Positions 1 through 5,870 of a stretch of 6,046 nt of DNA are shown one piece after another. A program made the translations under genes and the position numbers. The stretch spans positions 1 through 6,046 of the forward strand of contig JBJEIR010000013.1 in the NCBI GenBank assembly GCA_051877215.1, written 5' to 3'. The notes under the pieces are model-generated. The model saw nothing but the letters and a program-made list of their open reading frames with translations. It searched no databases and was not told the origin of the DNA. Origin of the DNA: RGIG1959 sp051877215 (GTDB lineage Bacteria > Bacillota > Clostridia > Oscillospirales > Acutalibacteraceae). Each line of letters begins with the position of its first letter. Position 1 is the first letter of the stretch.

Positions 1-2
1 GT

Positions 3-19
3 CACGGCTTGACGCCGTG
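3..19. repeat. Small perfect hairpin at the left edge
   Basis: CACGGC (3-8) and GCCGTG (14-19) form a perfect 6-bp stem around a 5-nt loop. There is no T-tract, so it is not a convincing terminator. It lies directly before a second hairpin and appears to be part of the repeat-derived intergenic region that begins outside the window. Confidence 0.5.
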
Positions 20-22
20 CCA

Positions 23-43
23 CCTCCCCTTACACAGGGGAGG
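23..43. repeat. CCTCCCC/GGGGAGG hairpin of the intergenic repeat family
   Basis: CCTCCCC (23-29) pairs perfectly with GGGGAGG (37-43) around a 7-nt loop, TTACACA. The right arm runs into the 11-mer GAGGCGGTGGT (40-50), which occurs again at 157-167 and 5911-5921 in the same orientation. This recurrence, rather than the hairpin alone, marks it as a module of a dispersed repeat. No coding potential is evident. Confidence 0.6.
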
Positions 44-66
44 CGGTGGTATGCCGCAAATTCCTT

Positions 67-163
67 GGCTCCCTTGTGTAATAGGGAGAGAGGGATTGTT
101 TTCTTTACGCTATTTTGCGGCGATAGAGCAATCAACCCCTCTCCCCATTACACGGTGAGGCGG
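67..163. repeat. Imperfect fold-back (MITE-like) intergenic element
   Basis: The left arm at 76-98 starts GTGTAAT and continues through GGGAGAG to GATTG. It is matched by the reverse complement of 129-153, with two substitutions and a 2-nt indel. The outer bases (CTCCC at 69-73 against the GAGG region near 157-160) extend the pairing loosely. The roughly 30-nt centre (99-128) contains ATTTTGCGGCGATAGAG. A near-palindromic, non-coding unit of about 100 bp fits a small fold-back or MITE-type repeat. No transposase or clear target-site duplication is visible, so mobility is not shown. Confidence 0.55.
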
Positions 164-167
164 TGGT
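108..167 (+). repeat. Left copy of a 60-bp direct repeat flanking the cassette
   Basis: This segment matches 5862-5921 in the same orientation at 58 of 60 positions; the differences are T111/C5865 and C121/G5875. It covers the centre and right arm of the fold-back element and ends with GAGGCGGTGGT. Identity stops sharply on both sides. The two copies enclose the entire regulator and operon. They could simply be two insertions of a dispersed repeat, or they could be substrates for recombination. Confidence 0.85.
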
Positions 168-306
168 ACAACAGGCTTTTTCGGCGGGAAGAAGCAGCGC
201 ACAAAAATGTTTCTGTGTTAAGTGTCTTTCTTGCCCCTTTTTGGGGTTGTCGGGAACATTAAAAAAGTCGGTCGGTCGTTTTACAGTGCGTTTTTTTGAC
301 AGACTG
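168..306. other. Intergenic stretch with no recognisable gene
   Basis: The open frames here run through the repeat and have no ribosome binding site, so I see no gene. Visible details are a weak CCCC-TTTTT-GGGG hairpin (234-246), a threefold GTCG tandem (267-278), and A6 and T7 runs at 261-266 and 291-297. None is strong enough to call functional. With 1-167 and 344-423, this completes the gene-free left 423 bp. Confidence 0.5.
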
Positions 307-343
307 AAAACAGGCGGCGGGAAAATCTCCCACCGCCTGTTTT
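307..343 (-). terminator. Rho-independent terminator of the TetR gene (bidirectional)
   Basis: Positions 307-317 pair perfectly with 333-343 (11 bp, starting as four A-T pairs). After one mismatch (C318/A332) the stem continues for four more pairs (319-322 with 328-331), closing a 5-nt loop. On the minus strand the stem ends in TTTT, and on the plus strand it also ends in TTTT. It lies about 80 nt past the TetR stop codon, so it most likely ends that transcript and also blocks read-through arriving from the left. Confidence 0.85.
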
Positions 344-388
344 GATATATCGGTTGATTTTCGCGCCGCTCAAAAAAGGGGACGCTTT

Positions 389-416
389 CTTTGCAATCGC
401 GCCGCGCGCTGCAAAG
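389..416. repeat. CTTTGCA/TGCAAAG inverted repeat just past the TetR stop codon
   Basis: CTTTGCA (389-395) and TGCAAAG (410-416) form a 7-bp inverted repeat around a GC-rich 14-nt loop. It lies 8 nt beyond the TetR stop codon and has no T-tract, so it could be a 3'-UTR stem protecting the message or chance. The much stronger hairpin at 307-343 is the likely terminator. Confidence 0.35.
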
Positions 417-423
417 CGCAGGG

Positions 424-1002
424 TCACCGCTTGTCATAGGCGTTCAAAACGCCCATCAGGGAGGTTCGGATGGTATCGGAAATGTAGCGGATAACAACCT
501 TTCGATCCTGATGCTCTCGTTCTTTGATCCAGTCGATCAGGATGCCGGCAATGGCCTCTGCGTAGAAGTTGCATAAAAATTGTCTGTATCCGTCGTCGAG
601 CGTCTTTGCGGCAAGCTGCTCCGCCTGCTCAACGATGGAAGAAACAATATCGAACAGATCCGAAAAGAAAAAGCGTTTCAGCTCGTCCCGCCCGATGGAA
701 TCAAACGCGCAGTTGAGGATATAATTGTTCTCCTCCACATAGTCCATGACAAAGGTGATGGCCTCTTCATTGTCCACCAGCAGGTCAAAGTGCTTCACCA
801 CTTCGATTGCTTCCTGTTCAAAGGTCCATTTTAATAAGGCATAAATATCTTCAAAATGATAATAGAAGGTTTTCCTGTTCATATGGCACGCAGCAATCAG
901 CTCGCTGACGGTGATTTTTTGAAAGGGCTTCTTTTTCATCGCCTGTTTCAAAGCCTCCGACAGCGCTTTTTTTGTATGAAAAGAGATTTCTTCGTTTTTC
1001 AT
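424..1002 (-). CDS. TetR/AcrR family transcriptional regulator
   Basis: This 192-residue protein has the usual length of a TetR-type dimeric repressor. The N-terminal DNA-binding domain spans about residues 6-55. Helix 2 is near TVSELIAACH (31-40), and the recognition helix lies in MNRKTFYYHF (41-50), the family's signature F-Y-Y-H-F region followed by acidic residues and Y-x-L-L. Residues 60-192 are all-helical and form the ligand-binding and dimerisation half. Its style (for example FYAEAIAGILIDWI at 146-159) resembles the TetR_C_8/DhaS-like C-terminal families of Firmicutes; that subfamily call is from memory. The start is well supported: GGAGGG lies 8 nt upstream of ATG on the minus strand (1011-1016). 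It is divergent from the transporter operon, the classic arrangement for a TetR repressor of an adjacent exporter. The ligand cannot be told from sequence. Confidence 0.93.
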   Translation of the reverse strand: MKNEEISFHTKKALSEALKQAMKKKPFQKITVSELIAACHMNRKTFYYHFEDIYALLKWTFEQEAIEVVKHFDLLVDNEEAITFVMDYVEENNYILNCAFDSIGRDELKRFFFSDLFDIVSSIVEQAEQLAAKTLDDGYRQFLCNFYAEAIAGILIDWIKEREHQDRKVVIRYISDTIRTSLMGVLNAYDKR

Positions 1003-1022
1003 TTTTCAATCCCTCCGCATTT

Positions 1023-1050
1023 ATTATACAGCTGACCGGAAAATATTCAA
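1023..1050 (-). promoter_or_regulatory. Promoter of the TetR gene
   Basis: On the minus strand a perfect TATAAT occupies 1028-1023, preceded by TTGAAT (1050-1045; four of six to consensus) with a 16-bp spacer. Transcription would start near 1016, so the leader would be only about 14 nt and would open almost at the GGAGGG ribosome binding site. The -10 box is strong and the -35 box moderate. Confidence 0.6.
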
Positions 1051-1051
1051 C

Positions 1052-1064
1052 GGACAATCTGTCC
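1052..1064. promoter_or_regulatory. Candidate TetR operator 1 (GGACA-N3-TGTCC palindrome)
   Basis: GGACA (1052-1056) and TGTCC (1060-1064) are perfect inverted arms around ATC, immediately upstream of the tetR -35 box. TetR proteins usually bind palindromes in their own divergent promoter region, so the position fits autoregulation. The arms are short and no flanking symmetry extends them. Confidence 0.3.
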
Positions 1065-1088
1065 CATATGCGGAACAAATGCATCTGC

Positions 1089-1099
1089 CCGTCAGACGG
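1089..1099. promoter_or_regulatory. Candidate TetR operator 2 (CCGTC-A-GACGG palindrome)
   Basis: CCGTCAGACGG is a perfect odd-centred palindrome near the middle of the divergent region. It could serve both promoters. It is shorter than typical TetR operators (15 bp or more), so this is a candidate only. Confidence 0.3.
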
Positions 1100-1134
1100 C
1101 GCGCTTTGTCCGCTTATTACCCAAACCGACCGCT

Positions 1135-1162
1135 TTGACCGTGGGATTTTGCGGCGTATCGC
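1135..1162 (+). promoter_or_regulatory. Weak candidate promoter for the rightward operon
   Basis: TTGACC (1135-1140, five of six to the -35 consensus) is followed after 16 bp by TATCGC (1157-1162, three of six to the -10 consensus). The next A/T-rich hexamer, TATCCT at 1165-1170, has no matching -35 box at normal spacing. Nothing better was found on the plus strand between 1003 and 1218. Transcription would start near 1169, giving a leader of about 50 nt. Confidence 0.3.
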
Positions 1163-1218
1163 GCTATCCTGAACAGGAATTACGGCAGGGGGACAAAAAG
1201 GTGAAAGGAGAGAGGCAT

Positions 1219-1527
1219 ATGCCGGAGCAATGCTATGCGGTTGTGCTGCAGACGCCGATCGGAAAGAAATACGGAACGCTCACCGCGTCGGTGTCCGGAC
1301 AGCGGCTTTTCGGATGGCTGGAGCTGCTCGAGCATCGGGAACCCTTTGAAGGGATCATCGACAGCGACGGGCGGTGCACCTTTTCGGGAAAGCTCATCAC
1401 GCTGCTGCGAACCATCCCGTTTACCGCGACCGGAAAGCTGACAAAGGCCGTTGTTCGGCTGCAGCTTCAGGGGGATCGCAATGTGTTTGAATTAACCGGC
1501 GTCTGCTGCGCGAACGGAGGGACCTGA
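1219..1527 (+). CDS. Small protein of unknown function (102 aa), first gene of the transporter operon
   Basis: The product has no signal peptide or membrane segment and is probably cytoplasmic. Its pattern of alternating hydrophobic residues and turns (YAVVLQTPIGKKYGTL at 6-21, VSGQRLFGWLELL at 25-37, FEGIIDSDGRCTFSG at 43-57, RTIPFTATGKL at 64-74, ELTGVCC at 91-97) suggests a small beta-sheet or beta-barrel fold. I recall similar short proteins beside Firmicutes MMPL genes but know no assigned function. ATG 1219 is chosen because AAAGGAG (1204-1210) lies 8 nt upstream; the in-frame GTG at 1201 would overlap that site. The stop codon is 4 nt before the transporter ATG, so the two are almost certainly co-transcribed and translationally coupled. 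Four cysteines (5, 53, 96, 97), two of them adjacent near the C-terminus, are notable. A role as substrate-binding or regulatory accessory is inference. Confidence 0.82.
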   Translation: MPEQCYAVVLQTPIGKKYGTLTASVSGQRLFGWLELLEHREPFEGIIDSDGRCTFSGKLITLLRTIPFTATGKLTKAVVRLQLQGDRNVFELTGVCCANGGT

Positions 1528-1531
1528 CAGA

Positions 1532-3622
1532 ATGCGCGCATTGTATTCTATACTTGTCAAGCATCCCAAAAAAATTATGGTGCTGTTTTTTGTGCTGGCG
1601 GTTTGCGGAGCCGTTCTTCAAAATCTGGTGGAGGTCAATTACGACATGGCCGACTATCTTCCGCAGGACACCGCCTCCACCGTATCCATCGAGCGGATGA
1701 ACGAAGAGTTTGACGGCGGCATTCCGAACGCGCGCGTCATGGTGAAGGATGTGTCCGTAGCAGAGGCGCTGGAATACAAAGAACAGCTTGAAAATTGCGA
1801 GGGAGTCAGCGAGGTCATCTGGCTGGACGATTCGGTCAGCATTTACGAGCCGCTCGAAATGGCGGACACCGATACGGTCGAAGCCTATTATAAAGACCGA
1901 ACCGCGCTGTTTACCGTGACCGTGGAGGAAGAGGATACCGTCGCCACGGTGGAGCGGATTCGTGAGATGATCGGCGAGGACAACGCCATGACCGGCGACG
2001 CCGTTTCAACGGCCGTCGCCACCACGGGTACGGTGGATGAAATCCGCCTCATCAGCATATTTGCCGTTTTGTTCGTTTTGGCGGTGCTTTTGGTCACCAC
2101 CGACTCGTGGGCGGAGCCGTTTGTCGTGCTGCTGGGGCTCGGGATTGCCATTCTGATCAACAGCGGCTCCAATCTGATTTTCGGCGAAATCTCCTTTGTG
2201 ACCAATGCCGCCGGTTCCATTTTACAGCTGGCGGTATCGCTCGACTATTCGGTGTTCCTGATTCACCGATATGAGGAATGCCTGCAGGAGAACCCGGATA
2301 AAAAAGGCGCCATGGTGGAGGCGCTCTGCAAATCCACCTCCTCCATTGCCTCCAGCGGACTGACGACCGTTATCGGCTTTTTGGCACTGGTATTCATGCG
2401 CTTCGGCATCGGCTCGGATTTGGGACTGGCGCTTGCAAAGGGCGTTGCCATCAGCCTGATCACCGTGTTTGTTTTTATGCCGGTGCTTATCATAAGCGTC
2501 TATCCGCTGATTCGCAGGACACATCACAAAAGACTGATGCCGACCTTTCGCGGCTTCGGAAAGTTTGTCAGCCGCAGCATGATTCCGATTGCCCTTGTGT
2601 TTATTATCATCGCCGTGCCGTCTTATATGGCGTCGAATGCCAATTCGTATTATTACGGTTCTTCCAAGATATACGGGGAAAGCACCCGATACGGACAGGA
2701 TACGGCGGCGATTGAGGACATCTTCGGCAAAAGCGACACCTATGTGCTGATGGTTCCAAACGGCGACATCACGGCCGAACAGCAGCTGTCCGACGCGTTG
2801 CACGAGATACCGCAGATCAAGAGCATTCTCTCCTATGTCGATACGGTAGGGGCGCAGGTTCCCAAAGAATATCTCGACGAAGACACGCTGTCTCAGCTTG
2901 TTTCCGACAGCTGTAACCGTTTTGTGCTGACGGTCACCGTCGATTATGAAGGAGAAGAGACCTTCGATTTGGTGGAGAAAATCCGTCAGACGGCGAATGC
3001 GATATATCCGAACGGCTATTATCTCGCCGGAGAGGGCGTGTCGGCCTACGATCTGATGGATACCATCACGGCAGATACCGTCAAGGTCAATCTGATTGCG
3101 ATTACAGCGGTATTTGTGATTCTGCTGTTGACCATGAAGTCGGTCACACTGCCGCTTATTTTGGTGTTCACGATCGAGGCGGCCATTTGGATCAACCTCG
3201 GTGTTCCGTATTTTGCGGATTCCGTCGTCATGTACATCGCCTATCTGATCATTTCCTCGATTCAGCTCGGCGCAACGGTCGATTATGCGATTCTGTTTAC
3301 CGACCGCTATTTGGAAAACAGGCGGACGATGCCCAAGCGGCAGGCGGTCGTGGAAACGGTCGGTGCCGTCATGACCTCCGTTCTCACCTCCGGCACCGTT
3401 TTGTCCGTGGTCGGCTTTCTGCTCAGCTATCTGTCCAGCCACGGCATCCTGTCACAGCTCGGTCTGTTCCTCGGGAGGGGGACCCTGCTCTCCATGACGA
3501 GCGTGCTGTTTGTGCTGCCCGGTCTGCTGTATTTGCTTGACGGGCTGATACAAAAAACCACGCTCAAGCTTCACTTTTATCATCCCAGAAGGGAGAAGAA
3601 ATCCAATGAAAATGCCAAATAA
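1532..3622 (+). CDS. MMPL/RND-superfamily transporter, 12 TM segments
   Basis: This 696-aa protein has the duplicated RND layout. TM1 lies at about 13-35, a large extracytoplasmic loop at 36-168, then TM2-6 (about 170-190, 195-217, 222-245, 270-290, 297-325). The second half has TM7 (349-367), a second loop (368-516) and TM8-12 (517-536, 538-562, 564-588, 607-635, 638-672). Each half carries an Asp-Tyr pair in its fourth helix, D238-Y239 and D584-Y585, placed like the proton-relay pairs of mycobacterial MmpL3, so proton-driven export is expected. The length is normal for Firmicutes MMPL proteins. GGAGGG (1516-1521) precedes ATG by 10 nt. The C-terminal tail is short and basic (HPRREKKSNENAK). 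The substrate is unknown; lipids, amphiphiles or peptides are the usual cargo of the family. The last codons overlap the next gene by 17 nt, tying it to the secreted heptad-repeat protein. Confidence 0.93.
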   Translation: MRALYSILVKHPKKIMVLFFVLAVCGAVLQNLVEVNYDMADYLPQDTASTVSIERMNEEFDGGIPNARVMVKDVSVAEALEYKEQLENCEGVSEVIWLDDSVSIYEPLEMADTDTVEAYYKDRTALFTVTVEEEDTVATVERIREMIGEDNAMTGDAVSTAVATTGTVDEIRLISIFAVLFVLAVLLVTTDSWAEPFVVLLGLGIAILINSGSNLIFGEISFVTNAAGSILQLAVSLDYSVFLIHRYEECLQENPDKKGAMVEALCKSTSSIASSGLTTVIGFLALVFMRFGIGSDLGLALAKGVAISLITVFVFMPVLIISVYPLIRRTHHKRLMPTFRGFGKFVSRSMIPIALVFIIIAVPSYMASNANSYYYGSSKIYGESTRYGQDTAAIEDIFGKSDTYVLMVPNGDITAEQQLSDALHEIPQIKSILSYVDTVGAQVPKEYLDEDTLSQLVSDSCNRFVLTVTVDYEGEETFDLVEKIRQTANAIYPNGYYLAGEGVSAYDLMDTITADTVKVNLIAITAVFVILLLTMKSVTLPLILVFTIEAAIWINLGVPYFADSVVMYIAYLIISSIQLGATVDYAILFTDRYLENRRTMPKRQAVVETVGAVMTSVLTSGTVLSVVGFLLSYLSSHGILSQLGLFLGRGTLLSMTSVLFVLPGLLYLLDGLIQKTTLKLHFYHPRREKKSNENAK

Positions 3623-3731
3623 CCGCTTTTCAAAGCCCTCCCGCAAACGGTCGGGAGCCTTTGCCGAAAGAGCCGTGTCGCTCGTTTTGTCGGCTCTCTT
3701 GCTGTTCGGACTAACAGCCCCCGTTTTTGCC
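3606..3731 (+). other. Predicted Sec signal peptide of the heptad-repeat protein
   Basis: Residues 1-42 show the three classical regions: an Arg/Lys-rich start, the hydrophobic stretch AVSLVLSALLLFGLTAPVFA, and a V-F-A motif before Glu43. There is no lipobox cysteine, so the protein should be released by signal peptidase I rather than lipid-anchored. Confidence 0.85.
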
Positions 3732-5840
3732 GAGGGGATGCCGTCGGAAAAGGAAGAGGTCATCTATATCAACCTGACCGCGGACGGATCGGTCAAAGAG
3801 GTATACGCCGTCAATATTTTTGAGGGGGGAGAGATCACCGATTACGGCGACTATTCTTCCTTGGAAATGCTCAACACCACGGACAAAATATCGTACAGCG
3901 GTGAGAAAATCACCTTTTCGTCCTCCGCCGACAGGGTGTATTGCAAGGGCGTTATGGCAAACCCCGCCGTTCCGTGGACGATTTTAATCCGCTATTTTTT
4001 GGACGGCACGGCGTATTCCGCCGATGAAATTGCCGGAAAAAGCGGCAAGCTGAAAATACAGCTGTGTGTTGCAAAAAATGAAGCCTGTCACGGCGATTTC
4101 TTTGACGCCTATGCGTTGCAGGCGTCGTTCACGCTCGACGCCGACAGCTGTCGGAACATCACGGCGCCCGATGCCACCGTCGCCAATGTCGGCGGCAAAA
4201 AGCAGCTTTCCTACATCATGCTGCCGGGCGAGGGCATCGACACCTTTGTCACGGCGGATGTGACGGATTTTGAGATGAGCGCCGTGTCTATAAACGGGAT
4301 TCCGCTTTCGATGAATATCGAGATCGACGACAAGGAGCTTCTGGATCAGGTGACAGAGCTGACGGACGCCGTGCGGCAGGTGGATGACGGCGCCGCCGAT
4401 CTGCAAGACGGCGTTTTGCAGCTGCAGGATGCCGCCGCCGACGGTTGGCAGTCCGGTGTCAACGGCCTGAACAGCGGGGCAGGGGCGCTTTCTGACGGGG
4501 TCGGTGAGCTTTATGACGGTGCCGCCGCCCTGACAAACGGTACGCAAGAGCTGAAAAACGGCTCGTTGACGCTTTATGACGGCGTGCACTCCTTAAACGA
4601 CGGAATCGGGCGGATTCAGGCGGGGCTTACACAGCTCAGCGGCCGATCCGACGAGTTGAAAAACGGCTCCGCCGCCGTCGAGGAAGCGCTTGTCACCATT
4701 CAAAAGGAGCTGTCTGCCGTGTCGGCTTCGACGGAGCAGATTGACCGGCTCGTTTCGGGCTCTTTCGAAATCAAGGAGGGAATCGCTTCCTTGGCGCAGG
4801 GCATAACGGCGCTGCAAAGCAATGTTTCGTTTGCGGCGTATAAAGCCGCCATGCAGCAAAACGGGTTGGACATCGACGCGCTGCAAACCGCCGACGATCA
4901 GACGATTCAGACGCTGTCCGTTCAGACGGATGACTTGCGCAAGCAAGCGGAGGAATTGAACGGTCAAATCGCCTATCTTGAGCAGACAGGCGGCGATCCG
5001 GCACAGATAGAGCAGCTCAAGGCTTATGCCGAACAGCTGCAGGCGTCTGCACGGCAGCTTGCCGAAATCAAGGAGCTGCTGGAGGGCAACCGTGCGGCCA
5101 TAGGCGGCACGGAGGTGTATTTGACACAGATAAACGGTAGCCTTGCGCAGCTTGCCGCGGGCGTAAGCGAGCTGCAGGACAGCTATGCCGAGCTGGATGC
5201 CGGCATCTGTTCGCTTGCGGCGGAGATGAAGGCCCTGCTTGTCAACCTGACTGCTCTGAAAAGCGGAGTGGACACGCTTGTTACGGAATACAAAAAGCTG
5301 GACGACGGTATCGGGGAGTACACAGACGGCGTGGCGCAGGTCGCCGCCGGATATACCGAGCTGGTCACCGGTGCGGGCTCTCTGCTTGCGGGAAGCCGTG
5401 ACCTGAAAAACGGAACCGCCGCGCTTTCCGACAAGACGGCAGAGCTTTATGACGGCGTCGCACAGCTGGTAACGGCGACGGGCACGCTCCGAGACGGCAC
5501 GGGAGAGCTGGCACAGGGTACCGCAGAGCTGCTTGAGGGCATGGCACAGCTCGGCGACGGTGCTGCCGAGCTGAAGGACGGCACTGCGGAGATGCGCTCT
5601 GAGACCGAGGGGCTCGATGAGCGAGTGTCCGCTCAGATCGACGAGATGATTAAGAGCGTGACGGGCGGTGATATAGAGGTTACCTCCTTTGTCAGTGAAA
5701 AAAACACCAACATAACCTCCGTCCAATTTGTGATTCAGACGCAGGCCGTTGAAATGGCGGAGACGGAAGCTGTCGCGCCGGTCGAAAAAGAGACGCTGAC
5801 CTTCTGGCAGAAAATTCTGAGGCTGTTCGGTCTGTATTGA
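3606..5840 (+). CDS. Secreted X-X-X-Leu-X-X-Gly heptad-repeat protein (YhgE/Pip-like soluble domain)
   Basis: This 744-aa protein starts with a Sec signal peptide: basic residues 1-22, hydrophobic 23-41, likely cleavage after VFA at 42. Residues 43-245 form a beta-rich globular domain ending in NIEIDD. Two heptad arrays with a Leu three residues before each Gly follow: Gly 284 to 340 (nine in exact 7-residue steps) and Gly 519 to 659 in one register. A short block (Gly 385, 392, 399) and a Gln/Glu-rich coiled coil (about 420-497) lie between them. Such arrays are known from the extracytoplasmic part of YhgE/Pip/EsaA-type proteins, but the multi-TM domains of those proteins are absent. The tail is a short amphipathic FWQKILRLFGLY. 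GGGAG (3591-3595) is 10 nt before ATG 3606; ATG 3612 is too far from it. The overlap with the MMPL gene suggests the two proteins act together at the membrane surface; that partnership is inference. Confidence 0.9.
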   Translation: MKMPNNRFSKPSRKRSGAFAERAVSLVLSALLLFGLTAPVFAEGMPSEKEEVIYINLTADGSVKEVYAVNIFEGGEITDYGDYSSLEMLNTTDKISYSGEKITFSSSADRVYCKGVMANPAVPWTILIRYFLDGTAYSADEIAGKSGKLKIQLCVAKNEACHGDFFDAYALQASFTLDADSCRNITAPDATVANVGGKKQLSYIMLPGEGIDTFVTADVTDFEMSAVSINGIPLSMNIEIDDKELLDQVTELTDAVRQVDDGAADLQDGVLQLQDAAADGWQSGVNGLNSGAGALSDGVGELYDGAAALTNGTQELKNGSLTLYDGVHSLNDGIGRIQAGLTQLSGRSDELKNGSAAVEEALVTIQKELSAVSASTEQIDRLVSGSFEIKEGIASLAQGITALQSNVSFAAYKAAMQQNGLDIDALQTADDQTIQTLSVQTDDLRKQAEELNGQIAYLEQTGGDPAQIEQLKAYAEQLQASARQLAEIKELLEGNRAAIGGTEVYLTQINGSLAQLAAGVSELQDSYAELDAGICSLAAEMKALLVNLTALKSGVDTLVTEYKKLDDGIGEYTDGVAQVAAGYTELVTGAGSLLAGSRDLKNGTAALSDKTAELYDGVAQLVTATGTLRDGTGELAQGTAELLEGMAQLGDGAAELKDGTAEMRSETEGLDERVSAQIDEMIKSVTGGDIEVTSFVSEKNTNITSVQFVIQTQAVEMAETEAVAPVEKETLTFWQKILRLFGLY
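4446..4625 (+). repeat. Heptad array 1 (residues 281-340)
   Basis: Glycines fall at residues 284, 291, 298, 305, 312, 319, 326, 333 and 340, mostly preceded at -3 by Leu and often at -1 by Asp or Asn (LYDG, LTNG, LKNG, LNDG). Similar codon strings recur, such as CTTTATGACGG near 4509 and 4573, so the repeat is visible in DNA as well as protein. Confidence 0.88.
5142..5582 (+). repeat. Heptad array 2 (residues 513-659)
   Basis: From Gly519 to Gly659 the register never slips over 21 heptads. Glycine is replaced at 526 (Ser), 540 (Glu), 547 (Asn), 561 (Glu), 610 (Lys) and 624 (Ala). From 568 onward 12 of 14 positions are Gly. DNA-level similarity to array 1 is clear, for example GAGCTTTATGACGGCGTCGC near 5442 and CTGAAAAACGGAACCGCCGC near 5403. 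Confidence 0.87.
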
Positions 5841-5841
5841 C

Positions 5842-5870
5842 GGCGTACAGCGGCGGCTTTGCGCCATTTT
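5842..5870 (+). terminator. Weak possible terminator after the operon
   Basis: GGCG at 5852-5855 (or alternatively 5842-5845) can pair with CGCC at 5862-5865, followed directly by ATTTT. A four-base stem with a four-T tail is marginal. No better terminator lies before the window end, so the transcript may run into the repeat region. Confidence 0.22.

Noticed and set aside
67..167. Insertion sequence with transposase
   Set aside because: Only short inverted arms are present; no transposase frame or target duplication is visible in the window.
234..246. CCCC-TTTTT-GGGG hairpin as a terminator
   Set aside because: The four-pair stem is too weak and no T-tract follows on either strand. The strong hairpin at 307-343 already explains termination.
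17..262. 81-codon open frame on the plus strand in the left intergenic region
   Set aside because: It reads straight through the hairpins and the 60-bp repeat, has no ribosome binding site, and the same peptide would be encoded by every copy of the repeat. It is not a gene.
1..423. CRISPR array
   Set aside because: The repeats are few, irregularly spaced and internally different. There are no uniform spacers and no cas genes.
1135..1218. N-terminal extension of the 102-aa protein to an ATG at 1135 or GTG at 1201
   Set aside because: The extension would cover the ribosome binding site and candidate promoter, its residues look non-coding, and ATG 1219 has an ideally spaced AAAGGAG.
2222..3442. 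406-codon open frame on the minus strand, antisense to the MMPL gene
   Set aside because: It lies wholly inside a convincing membrane-protein gene. Its translation is rich in Arg/His/Gln/Asn without domain-like pattern, and no ribosome site supports it. It is a codon-bias shadow.
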